From positions 1 to 64,000 of the forward strand of contig NZ_JAAGOH010000004.1 in the NCBI RefSeq assembly GCF_010499455.1: a stretch of 64,000 nucleotides of DNA, written 5' to 3'. Both the position numbers and the translations under genes were made by a program. Origin of the DNA: Ideonella livida. GTDB taxonomy: Bacteria; Pseudomonadota; Gammaproteobacteria; Burkholderiales; Burkholderiaceae_C. The notes under the pieces were generated by a model. It saw only the letters and a list, made by a program, of their open reading frames with translations. It had not been told where the DNA came from and searched no databases. Below, piece after piece: positions 39,352 through 47,196 of this stretch. Position 1 is the first letter of the stretch, and the number at the start of each line of letters is the position of its first letter.

Positions 39352-39726
39352 ATGAAACGCATTCTCATCATTGACGATGCCGCCACGGTGCGCCTGTACC
39401 ACCGCACCATCCTGCAGGACGCAGGCTATGAGGTGGTCGAGGCCATCAACGGCGTGGAGGCCCTGGAAAAGGCATTGGCCCAGGACTTCGACCTCTACAT
39501 CGTGGACGTCAACATGCCCAAGCTGGACGGCTACGGTTTCCTGCGGGAGCTGCGCCACAGCAACCGTCCGCAGGTCCCGGCCATCATGGTCTCCACCGAG
39601 GCCACCGCCAGCGACCGCAAGCGCGCCTATGCCGCCGGTGCCAACCTCTACCTCATCAAGCCCACCCGGCCCGAGCAACTGGTGGCGCCCATCGCCCTGC
39701 TGCTGGGCGGCGAGGAAGAAGCATGA
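39352..39726 (+). CDS. cheY: CheY-type response regulator
   Basis: A 124-residue receiver: ILIIDDAATVR, phospho-acceptor Asp52 in IVDVNMPKLDGYGF, MVSTEATASDRKRAYAAGA and YLIKPTRPEQL. A Ser-Thr pair replaces the common single Thr region. Its ATGA overlap with cheA and upstream cheR make it the likely direct phosphorylation partner of the operon's CheA. It differs in sequence from the closely related trio at 27474, 29185 and 42890. Confidence 0.92.
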   Translation: MKRILIIDDAATVRLYHRTILQDAGYEVVEAINGVEALEKALAQDFDLYIVDVNMPKLDGYGFLRELRHSNRPQVPAIMVSTEATASDRKRAYAAGANLYLIKPTRPEQLVAPIALLLGGEEEA

Positions 39727-42590
39727 ACGAGCTGCTCGAACAGTTCCTGTCCGAGGCGCGCGAGGCGCTGGAGGGCATCGGTGACAAGCTCATGGCGCTG
39801 GAGCAGGCGCCGGACGACACCGAGCTGATGACCCAGCTGTTCCGGCTGGTGCATACCCTCAAGGGCAACAGCGGCCTGTTCGAGTTCCCGGAGATGACCC
39901 GGGTGCTGCACGCCGGTGAAGACCTGATGGACGCGGTGCGCCACGGGCGCCTGTCCTACTCCCGCGAGCTGGCCGACCGGCTGCTGGACGCGATGGACTT
40001 CGTGGGCATGCTCTGCGACGCCATCGAGGCCGGCCGGCAGGACGCCCATGCCCACGCCGACGAGGCGGTGCGCCTGGCCCAGGCGCTGCGGGCCCTCAAG
40101 GGGGAGGACGCCGAAGCCGGCCAGCCGGCGGAGGAAGCCGCAGCCCCTGCGCTGCCCGCGCTTTCCGTGGCACAACTGTGGGCGCTGCCCGAGGCGGTGC
40201 GCCAGGACCTGGTGCGCCAATCCGGTGGCCGCTTGCTGCACTGGCTGCTCTACCGGCCGGACCCGCAGTGCTTCTTCCAGGGCGATGACCCGCTGTACCG
40301 GGCCCTGCAGACGCCGGGCCTGCTCTGGCGCCAGATCCGGCCCCGTGGCCCCTGGGCCCCGCTGGCGACGCTGGACCCTTTCGACTGCCAGCTCGACCTA
40401 GAGGCCATCACCGCCGCCGATCCCCAGGCCCTGTCCGAACATTACCGCTATGTGCCCGACCAGCGGCGGCTGGAGGCCTTCTCGCCCTGGTGCCTGGTGC
40501 GGCCGGAAGGCGACCCCAACGGCGGCCCGGTCTACGAAGACTTCATGCAGGACGCGCAGGGCTGGCTGGAGGCGGACGACCTGTCCGCCCTGGGCCGGGC
40601 GGTGGACGCCCTGCTGGACCTCAGCAGCCCGGCCCTGTGGTTCGCCTCGGCCCTGCGCTGGATGCGCACGCTGCTGCAGATGGAGGCCGTGCCCCGGCCG
40701 GCGCTGCGGGCCCTGGTGGCGTCTCTGGCCGACCTGCAGCCGCCGGACATCCTGGGGGCCATGGACCGCGCCGAACGGGCAGATGGCGATGCGCCCGGTC
40801 CGCGCGAGGTGCCGCTGGAGAACCCCGAATCGCCTGCGATGCAGGCCCTGGTCAATCTGGTGGAAACCCAGCGTGAGGTGCTGGCCCTGCCGGACGACGC
40901 GCAGTGGCTCTCCGGCCGCCTGGCTGCTGCCGCGCGGGTGCTGGCCGGTTGCCTGCGCCAGACCGGCCGCGAGGCCCAGGTGCCGGCCATGCAGGCTGTG
41001 GCCGAGCAGGCGCGGGGGCAGGGCAGCGCGCAGCCCCTGGCGGCCTGGCTGGAGGCGGTGTTTCCCGAAGGCCGGCCCCTGACCCGGCTGCTGCAGGTGG
41101 CGGACCCGGCGCCGGTGCTGGCCGAGGCCACTGTCGCCCCAGTGTCCCCGGTCACCGAGGTGATCGCCCCGGCCCCGGTGGCCGCGGTGCGACCGGCCCC
41201 AACGCCGGCCCCGAGCCCGGTCGGGGGCCTGTCAGGCCCGAGCGACGACTACCTGGAAGACGACGAGGACGTGGTGGTGCTGGAGGCGCCACCGCGGCCG
41301 GCTCCGCCCCCACCGCCGCAGCCCCCCAGCCCGCCGGCGGCCTCTGCCGACGCCCAGGCTGAGGCCACGGAGGCTGAAGGCCGCAGCCCGCGCCGCGGCG
41401 AGGACGCCGGGGCCACCCGCAGCAGCCTCAAGGTTGACCAGGCCAAGATCGACCGGCTGATGAACCTCATCGGCGAGATGGTGGTGGCCAAGAACGCCAT
41501 TCCCTACCTGGCCAGCCGGGCGGAGCAGCAGTTCGGCGTGCGCGAGCTGGCCCGTGAGATCAAGGCCCAGTACGCCGTCATCAACCGCATCTCCGAGGAG
41601 ATGCAGGACGCCATCATGCAGGTGCGCATGATGCCGGTGTCCTTCATCTTCCAGCGCTTTCCGCGCCTGGTGCGCGATACCTCGCGCCGCCTGGGCAAGG
41701 AGGTCAACCTGGTGCTCGACGGCCAGGAGACGGCGGCCGACAAGAACATCATCGAGAGCCTGGGCGACCCGCTGGTGCACATCGTGCGCAACAGCCTGGA
41801 CCACGGCATCGAGACCCCCGAGGTGCGCCAGGCCGCCGGCAAGCCGGCGGTGGGCACGCTGCGCATCAGTGCCCGCCAGGAGAGCGATCGCGTCGTCATC
41901 GAAATTCACGACGACGGCAAGGGCATGGACCCGGTGGTCATCAAGCGCAAGGCCTGGGAGAAGGGGTTGATCGACGAGGCCGCCATGGAGCGCATGAGCG
42001 ACCAGGAGGCCATCCACCTGATCTTTGCGCCGGGTTTCTCCACGGCCGATGTGGTGTCGGACCTGTCGGGGCGGGGCGTGGGCATGGACGTGGTGCGCAC
42101 CGCCGTGGAGCGGGTGCATGGCAACGTCAGCCTGGAGAGCGTCAAGGGGCAGGGCACTCGCATTCGGCTGTCGCTGCCGCTGTCCATGGCCGTGACCAAC
42201 GTCATGACCATCGAAGCCGACGGTCAGGTCTTTGGCGTGCCCATGGACACGGTGGTTGAGACCGTGCGCGTGCCCGCCGCCGCGGTGCGGCGGATCAAAC
42301 AGAGCCTGGTGGCCACGCTGCGGGGGCGCATCGTGCCGCTCAAGCCGCTCAACCAGCTGCTGGGCCTGGCCGCGCCGCCCCTGACCAACGACAGCGAGGA
42401 GTACGCGGTGCTGGTGGTGCGCGTAGGCGACGAGACCGTCGGCCTGCTGGTGGACAACTTCCGCGAGACCGCCGACATCATCCTCAAGCCACTGGCCGGG
42501 GTGCTGGGTGGCCTGAGCGCGTATGCCGGCTCGGCCCTCATGGGGGATGGCTCGGTGCTCATGGTGCTCAACGTCAAGGAGATGGTGTGA
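39723..42590 (+). CDS. cheA: CheA histidine kinase with an enlarged middle region
   Basis: The 955-residue kinase starts with an HPt domain (1 to about 105) with phospho-His44 in VHTLKGNSGLFEF. The kinase core begins near residue 565 (KIDRLMNLIGEMVVAKNAI dimerization helix), with N-box HIVRNSLDHGIE, DDGKGMDP, FAPGFSTAD and the GRGVGMDVV lid. A CheW-like domain ends the protein. Between HPt and core lie about 460 residues instead of the usual 150: a folded-looking part (for example FFQGDDPLYRALQ and DPFDCQLDLEAI) followed by a Pro/Ala-rich linker. No classical CheY-binding P2 is obvious to me. Confidence 0.95.
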   Translation: MNELLEQFLSEAREALEGIGDKLMALEQAPDDTELMTQLFRLVHTLKGNSGLFEFPEMTRVLHAGEDLMDAVRHGRLSYSRELADRLLDAMDFVGMLCDAIEAGRQDAHAHADEAVRLAQALRALKGEDAEAGQPAEEAAAPALPALSVAQLWALPEAVRQDLVRQSGGRLLHWLLYRPDPQCFFQGDDPLYRALQTPGLLWRQIRPRGPWAPLATLDPFDCQLDLEAITAADPQALSEHYRYVPDQRRLEAFSPWCLVRPEGDPNGGPVYEDFMQDAQGWLEADDLSALGRAVDALLDLSSPALWFASALRWMRTLLQMEAVPRPALRALVASLADLQPPDILGAMDRAERADGDAPGPREVPLENPESPAMQALVNLVETQREVLALPDDAQWLSGRLAAAARVLAGCLRQTGREAQVPAMQAVAEQARGQGSAQPLAAWLEAVFPEGRPLTRLLQVADPAPVLAEATVAPVSPVTEVIAPAPVAAVRPAPTPAPSPVGGLSGPSDDYLEDDEDVVVLEAPPRPAPPPPPQPPSPPAASADAQAEATEAEGRSPRRGEDAGATRSSLKVDQAKIDRLMNLIGEMVVAKNAIPYLASRAEQQFGVRELAREIKAQYAVINRISEEMQDAIMQVRMMPVSFIFQRFPRLVRDTSRRLGKEVNLVLDGQETAADKNIIESLGDPLVHIVRNSLDHGIETPEVRQAAGKPAVGTLRISARQESDRVVIEIHDDGKGMDPVVIKRKAWEKGLIDEAAMERMSDQEAIHLIFAPGFSTADVVSDLSGRGVGMDVVRTAVERVHGNVSLESVKGQGTRIRLSLPLSMAVTNVMTIEADGQVFGVPMDTVVETVRVPAAAVRRIKQSLVATLRGRIVPLKPLNQLLGLAAPPLTNDSEEYAVLVVRVGDETVGLLVDNFRETADIILKPLAGVLGGLSAYAGSALMGDGSVLMVLNVKEMV

Positions 42591-42838
42591 TGCCCATCGA
42601 ATACCGCAAGAACCTGGCCGTGCTGACCGACAACGTCACCGTCGAGGAGGCCGAGGGCCTGCTGGGCTGGGTGCAGGAGCGGCCCGAGGCCCGGGTGGAC
42701 CTGGCGGGCTGCCAGCACCTGCACACCGCCGTGCTGCAGGTCCTGATGGCCGCCGACCTGCGCGTGACCGCCTGGCCGGCCGACGCCGAGCTGACGGCCT
42801 GGCTGCGCACCGTGCTGCGTGACCGGCAGGCGGCTTGA
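42590..42838 (+). CDS. small STAS-like protein
   Basis: An 82-residue protein with the strand-helix pattern of STAS domains: VTVEEAEGLLGWVQ, then VDLAGCQHLHTAVLQVLMAADL, where anti-sigma-antagonist proteins have D-S-x-G-L. The phosphorylatable Ser is not in its normal place. Its start overlaps the cheA stop (TGATG), or a GTG three bases earlier could be used. A role as a CheA-linked partner is inferred from position only. Confidence 0.65.
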   Translation: MPIEYRKNLAVLTDNVTVEEAEGLLGWVQERPEARVDLAGCQHLHTAVLQVLMAADLRVTAWPADAELTAWLRTVLRDRQAA

Positions 42839-42889
42839 GCCCGTGACTGATTTCGCCAACTGAACGCCCACAACGCAAGGGAAGCCAAA

Positions 42890-43264
42890 GTGCCCAAGAC
42901 CATTCTGGTGGTGGATGACTCTCTGACCATGACCAAGAGCCTGAAGTCCAACCTGGAGATGAGCGGCTTTGCGGTGCTCACCGCCGGTGACGGCGAGGAG
43001 GCCATCGGGACCCTGCGCGGCGGTGCCAAACCGGACCTGATCATCACCGACATCAACATGCCGCGCATGGACGGTCTGGCCCTCATCAAGGCGGTCAAGT
43101 TGCTGCCGGGCTTCCGGTTCACCCCCATCCTGACGCTGACCACCGAGGGCGACGGCGCCAAGCGCGACGAAGGCAAGCGCCTGGGGGCCACCGGCTGGCT
43201 GGTCAAGCCCATCAAGGGCACCGACCTGATCCGCGTCATCAAGCAGGTCCTGCCGGGCGCCTGA
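42890..43264 (+). CDS. CheY-type response regulator
   Basis: A 124-residue receiver starting at a GTG with AAGGGA just upstream. Motifs: [10 protein letters not shown], Asp54 in [26 protein letters not shown] and [11 protein letters not shown]. Very close to the receiver at 29185 (same [12 protein letters not shown] core and IKQVLPGA end). As there, it sits directly before a small two-helix membrane receptor gene. Confidence 0.92.
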   Translation: MPKTILVVDDSLTMTKSLKSNLEMSGFAVLTAGDGEEAIGTLRGGAKPDLIITDINMPRMDGLALIKAVKLLPGFRFTPILTLTTEGDGAKRDEGKRLGATGWLVKPIKGTDLIRVIKQVLPGA

Positions 43265-43281
43265 CGGTCATAGGAAGGCCC

Positions 43282-44556
43282 ATGAACCCCGCGCACCGCC
43301 CTGAAGTGGAACGCTCCTTCTCTCCGGACCGCCCGCGCCGGCCCCGTGCCCTGCGTCGCTGGGGCGTGCCCGCCTTGTCCGTCACGGTCATGGCCACCGG
43401 GGTCGCTTTCTGGCCGGCCCTGTGGCCCGCGGCCGAGGCCGGCAGCCTGTGGCGCTGGCTGTGGCTGATGACGGTGGGCGGGGCCGGCCTGGGGCTCACC
43501 GCCTTGATCGTGCGGGCCGCCGGCCCGCGGGGCGGGCAGCGCGCCCACCTGCAGACCCTGGCCGAACGGCTGGGCGAGGCCAGCCCCTACGTCACCGTCA
43601 TGACCCGGCAGCTCGACGGCGCGGTGGCGCAATGCGAGAAGGACGTGCTGGCCGTGGTGGACTGCCTGGACCAGGTGCACGCCGCGGCCGAACAGCAGGT
43701 CGAGCGCATTGACGCTGCCACCCGCAACGCGCACGACCTCTCGGAGGTCATCCGCGAGAAGCTGCTGGTGGACCGCCAGCTCTCGGCCATCCTGGAGATG
43801 TTCGTCCAGCGGCAGGAGGAGGAACTCGCCGGTCATGCCGAGCGTGTGCAGCGCCTGCAGGAGGTGCGCGACCTGGCGCCCATGGTGGACGTGGTGGCCG
43901 AGGTGGCCCGCCACACCAACATCCTGGCCATCAACGCCGCCATCGAGGCCGCGCGCGCCGGCGAGAGCGGCCGCGGCTTTGCGGTGGTGGCCGGCGAGGT
44001 GCGCCGCCTGGCCCAGCAGACCGCCGAGGCGGCCCGCGAGATCACGGCCAAGATCAACGCGGTCACCCAGGGCATCGACGCCGAGGTGGACAAGGTCATG
44101 CGCACCGGGGTGCGCGATGGCAGCTCCCGCAACATGCACGACGTGCTGCGCGACATCGAGGCCATGCGCCACCGCTTTGCCGAGGCCTCGGAGCGTCTGC
44201 AGGGCGACCAGGGCATCGACCGGGGCAACAACACCATCCGCGCCGGCCTGTCCGAGGCCCTGGGGCTGATCCAGTTCCAGGACGTGCTGCGCCAGCGGGT
44301 GCAGCAGGTGCAGGAGGCCATGCAGCACCTGGACCACCATCTGCAAGGGGCGGCGGCTGACCTGCGCGAGCCCGGCGAGCATGGGGCGCTGCCGCGGCTG
44401 GCCATCTCCGAGGTGTTGGCCCAGCAGACCCAGCGTTACGTGATGGACGCGCAGCGCCAGACCCACCACGCGGCGGTCAAGGGCAAGTCCGGCGCGGCCC
44501 TGCCGGCCGCGGCCGCCCCGCAGGCGGCGGAGCGCCCGGCCATTGAGCTGTTCTGA
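43282..44556 (+). CDS. small membrane methyl-accepting chemotaxis protein, no ligand domain
   Basis: A 424-residue receptor, identical in length to its paralogue at 27899. It has two membrane helices at about 28-50 and 57-78 with almost nothing between, then coiled coil. The tip is [20 protein letters not shown] with return strand [33 protein letters not shown] segment and a tail ending in IELF follow. Since both receptors keep exactly this tail, it may be a docking peptide for a methylation enzyme or CheY (inference). Confidence 0.9.
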   Translation: MNPAHRPEVERSFSPDRPRRPRALRRWGVPALSVTVMATGVAFWPALWPAAEAGSLWRWLWLMTVGGAGLGLTALIVRAAGPRGGQRAHLQTLAERLGEASPYVTVMTRQLDGAVAQCEKDVLAVVDCLDQVHAAAEQQVERIDAATRNAHDLSEVIREKLLVDRQLSAILEMFVQRQEEELAGHAERVQRLQEVRDLAPMVDVVAEVARHTNILAINAAIEAARAGESGRGFAVVAGEVRRLAQQTAEAAREITAKINAVTQGIDAEVDKVMRTGVRDGSSRNMHDVLRDIEAMRHRFAEASERLQGDQGIDRGNNTIRAGLSEALGLIQFQDVLRQRVQQVQEAMQHLDHHLQGAAADLREPGEHGALPRLAISEVLAQQTQRYVMDAQRQTHHAAVKGKSGAALPAAAAPQAAERPAIELF

Positions 44557-44568
44557 GCACGTCTGTCC

Positions 44569-45351
44569 ATGGGTCGAGTGCTCGCCATCACCAACCGCAA
44601 GGGCGGCAGCGGCAAGACCAGCTGCGCCGTCAACCTGGCCGCCGAATGGGCGGCCGCCCTGCCACCACGGCCCGATGGCCCGCGCGCCCGGGTGCTGTTG
44701 GTGGACCTGGACAGCCAGGGCCACTGCGCGGTGGGCCTGGGGGTGCAGCCGGCGCGGGGCGCGCCCACCGTGCACGGATTCTTGGCCGGCCGGCATGCGC
44801 TGCGCCCGGCCATCGTGCCCACGCCAGTGCCCGGCCTGGACCTGGTGCCCGCCGACCCGCTGTTCGAGCATGGGCAGGCCCGGCCCGATGAGCGCACCCT
44901 GGCCCGTGCCCTGCGTGAGGAGGGCCTGGCCGAGGCCTACGAGGTCATCCTGCTGGACACCCCGCCCTCCTTGGACCTGCTGCTGCTCAACGCCCTGTGC
45001 GCCGCCGAGCGGGTGGTGGTGCCACTCATGCCGCACCACCTCTCGGCCGAGGGGGTCAAGCAGTTGGCGCGGCTGATGTTCCGCGTCTCCAGCCAGGGCC
45101 TGAACCCACAGTTGCGCCTGCTGGGCTTTCTGCCGGTGATGCTGGACGGCCGCATCGGCGTGCACCGCCAGGTGCTGGCCGACCTGGGGCGGCAGTTCGG
45201 TCCCCAGCGTCTGCTGCCGGGCATCCGCAACGACATCCGGGTGGCCGAGGCCTTTGGCGCGGGCAAGCCGGTGCGCCTGCATGCGCCCGGCGCCCGGGCC
45301 ACGGCCGACTTCGGTCAGGCCCTGCAGGCACTGCGCGAGCGCTGGGTATGA
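44569..45351 (+). CDS. ParA/MinD-like ATPase of the chemosensory operon
   Basis: A 260-residue deviant Walker A ATPase: AITNRKGGSGKTSCAVNLAAE, with LLVDLDSQGHCAVGLG (A') and EVILLDTPPSLDLLLLNAL (Walker B). No ParB gene follows. ParA homologues in chemosensory operons (PpfA in Rhodobacter sphaeroides, ParC in Vibrio) position chemoreceptor arrays. Here it begins 12 bp after a receptor gene and shares the operon with a soluble receptor having a basic N-terminus, a potential ParB-like partner (inference). Confidence 0.88.
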   Translation: MGRVLAITNRKGGSGKTSCAVNLAAEWAAALPPRPDGPRARVLLVDLDSQGHCAVGLGVQPARGAPTVHGFLAGRHALRPAIVPTPVPGLDLVPADPLFEHGQARPDERTLARALREEGLAEAYEVILLDTPPSLDLLLLNALCAAERVVVPLMPHHLSAEGVKQLARLMFRVSSQGLNPQLRLLGFLPVMLDGRIGVHRQVLADLGRQFGPQRLLPGIRNDIRVAEAFGAGKPVRLHAPGARATADFGQALQALRERWV

Positions 45352-45435
45352 GCCCCGGCGGGCATGGCCAGGGTGTCGGGGCGCCGCCACGCTTCAAAGT
45401 GTGAAAATCGCGGCAATCCACTTTTCTGTGCGCCC

Positions 45436-46146
45436 ATGACCGACAACGTTCCTGACGTGCTCACCACCCAGCAGGCCGCACGGCGTCTGGGCCTGTCGGT
45501 CAGTTCGGTGCAGAAGCTGGTGGGCCGCGGCGAGCTGACCGCCTGGATCACGCCCGGGGGCCACCGGCGCATCGACCGCGCCGCGGTGGAGCGCTTGGCG
45601 CAGGCGCGGCGCCAGGGCGCGCCGGCACCGCCTGAGGCCGACGCGGCACCGGTCCCGGCCTCGGCCTGGGATACCGTGCCCGCGCCGCCGGCGCCACCGC
45701 TGATGTCCCGTGCGGCGGCGGCCGCCGCCGCCACACCGGGGGCCGCTGTGCAGGGCCTGCGTGTGCTCCTGGCCGAGGACGACCCCGACCAGGTGCTTTG
45801 GTTTCGCCATGCCTTGGCGGCCCACCATGCCGGGCACCGCCTGATCGTCGCGGCAGACGCCTCACAAGCCCTCATCCTGCTGGAGCGCGAGCGGCCCGAC
45901 CTGCTGGTGACCGACCTGGTGATGCAGCCTTTTGACGGCTTCCACCTGCTGCGCACCCTGGTGGCCCAGCCCGAGTGGGTGGGCATCGAGGTGCTGGTGC
46001 TCTCCGGTCTCTCGGGTGACGAGATCGCTGCCCGGGGGGGCTTGCCTGCGGGCGTGAGCCACTTCACCAAGCCGGTGGCGCTGGAGCGCCTGCTGGGCCT
46101 GCTCGATGGCGCCTGGGCCCGCCGACAGCGCGCCGGCGCCAAATAA
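45436..46146 (+). CDS. HTH plus receiver protein in reversed order
   Basis: A 236-residue protein. Residues about 8-55 form an excisionase/MerR-like HTH (LTTQQAARRLGLSVSSVQKLV, with the wing ITPGGHRRIDRAAVERL). An Ala/Pro linker leads to a receiver at about 110-230: VLLAEDDPDQV, phospho-acceptor Asp in LLVTDLVMQPFDG, and HFTKPVALERLL. Most response regulators have the receiver first. It is probably a DNA-binding regulator controlled by a kinase of this region. ATG 45436 is chosen; the gap of 84 bp from the ParA gene may hold a separate promoter. Confidence 0.85.
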   Translation: MTDNVPDVLTTQQAARRLGLSVSSVQKLVGRGELTAWITPGGHRRIDRAAVERLAQARRQGAPAPPEADAAPVPASAWDTVPAPPAPPLMSRAAAAAAATPGAAVQGLRVLLAEDDPDQVLWFRHALAAHHAGHRLIVAADASQALILLERERPDLLVTDLVMQPFDGFHLLRTLVAQPEWVGIEVLVLSGLSGDEIAARGGLPAGVSHFTKPVALERLLGLLDGAWARRQRAGAK

Positions 46147-46323
46147 GTCCGGGCACCATCGCCAGCGGCCTCAACTCCGCGGCCGGCGGGACGAAACATG
46201 CAGGCAGATCGGTGGCGGGGCCGGCACACGGGGTGTGCCCAGGGTCCCGAACCACGTGCCCCACGGGGCTGGGCCAAGCCGCCGCGGGCGGGTCCCAGCT
46301 GGCCGTCAGCCAAGGAGAGGACC

Positions 46324-46722
46324 GTGTCTTCCAGCCCGCACTTTGACAGCGAGCAGCTCTGTCAGTTGCTCAACGACCTGCCCGCCGAAGCCCTGGACGA
46401 ACTGCCGTTCGGCGTCATCGGCTTTGACGCCGAGCAGCTGGTGGTGCGCTACAACCGCCACGAGAGCCAGGCCGCCAAGTTCCCGGTCTCTGAGGTGATG
46501 GGCCAGCAGGTCTTCGTGGAGCTGGCGCCCTGCCTCAACAACTACATCGTCGCCCTGCGCTTTGAGCTGGCGATGGAGCAGTCCCAGCCCCTGGATGCGG
46601 TGGTGCCTTATGTGCTGACCTTTGCCATGCGGCCCACGCGGGTGCGCCTGCGCCTGCTGTCCGATCCCGCCCTGCCGCTGCGCTTTGTCCTGGTGCAGCG
46701 CCAGGTCAGCGGCCTGGTCTGA
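46324..46722 (+). CDS. pyp: photoactive yellow protein homologue
   Basis: A 132-residue PAS-fold protein that aligns along its length with Halorhodospira photoactive yellow protein at a constant offset of one residue. Chromophore-site residues are kept: Tyr43 and Glu47 in RYNRHESQ (Tyr42, Glu46 in PYP), Cys70 in ELAPCLNN (Cys69, the p-coumaroyl thioester site) and the Met of FAMRPTRV (Met100). LPFGVIGFD at 27-35 matches LAFGAIQLD. Thr50 and Arg52 of PYP are replaced by Ala and Phe, so the absorption or kinetics may differ. The GTG at 46324 is preceded by AAGGAG with a 6-bp gap. The PYP-type CoA ligase two genes downstream supports a working, chromophore-loaded sensor. Confidence 0.88.
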   Translation: MSSSPHFDSEQLCQLLNDLPAEALDELPFGVIGFDAEQLVVRYNRHESQAAKFPVSEVMGQQVFVELAPCLNNYIVALRFELAMEQSQPLDAVVPYVLTFAMRPTRVRLRLLSDPALPLRFVLVQRQVSGLV

Positions 46723-46749
46723 GTCCCGACGCTACGGCTGGAGCCCGGC

Positions 46750-47196
46750 ATGACCCTTCCCGCCGATCCGCCTTCATGTGCCGAGGCCGAGGAGTTGCGG
46801 CTGGAGGTGCGCGCGCTTGAGCAGTTCGTGCACCTGGCGCCGGTGGCGCTGCTGCGCACCCGCCTGAGCGGTCAGGTGCTAATGATGAACCCGGTGGCCG
46901 CCCGCTGGCTGGGCCCGTGGTGCGGCACCGAGGGGCACCTCAACCTCTTTGAGATCCTGGCGCCGCTGTGCCCGGACCTGCCCGCGCGTGTGCAGGCCTT
47001 CCGCCGCCCGGTGGGGGTGGTGTGCGACAACCTGCGGGTGGTGCTGCCCCCCACCGGGCAGGACGGCGCCCATCCCCTGGCGCTGGGGCTCACCCTCATG
47101 CGCCTGTCTGCCGACCCCGACGCCCTGATGGCGGTGTTCACCGACCAGAGCGCCCAACTCCGGCTGGAGGGCCGGCCGACCGATGGCGACGCCTGA
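46750..47196 (+). CDS. small PAS-domain protein
   Basis: A 148-residue protein: a short helix (AEAEELRLEVRALEQFVHLAP) runs into a PAS domain with TRLSGQVLMMNPVAARWLG and FEILAPLCPDLPARV. No catalytic domain, no LOV cysteine motif and no clear haem site is visible. Sandwiched between the PYP gene (27 bp) and the ligase (14-bp overlap), it may be a signalling partner of the PYP protein. Function is unknown. Confidence 0.7.
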   Translation: MTLPADPPSCAEAEELRLEVRALEQFVHLAPVALLRTRLSGQVLMMNPVAARWLGPWCGTEGHLNLFEILAPLCPDLPARVQAFRRPVGVVCDNLRVVLPPTGQDGAHPLALGLTLMRLSADPDALMAVFTDQSAQLRLEGRPTDGDA

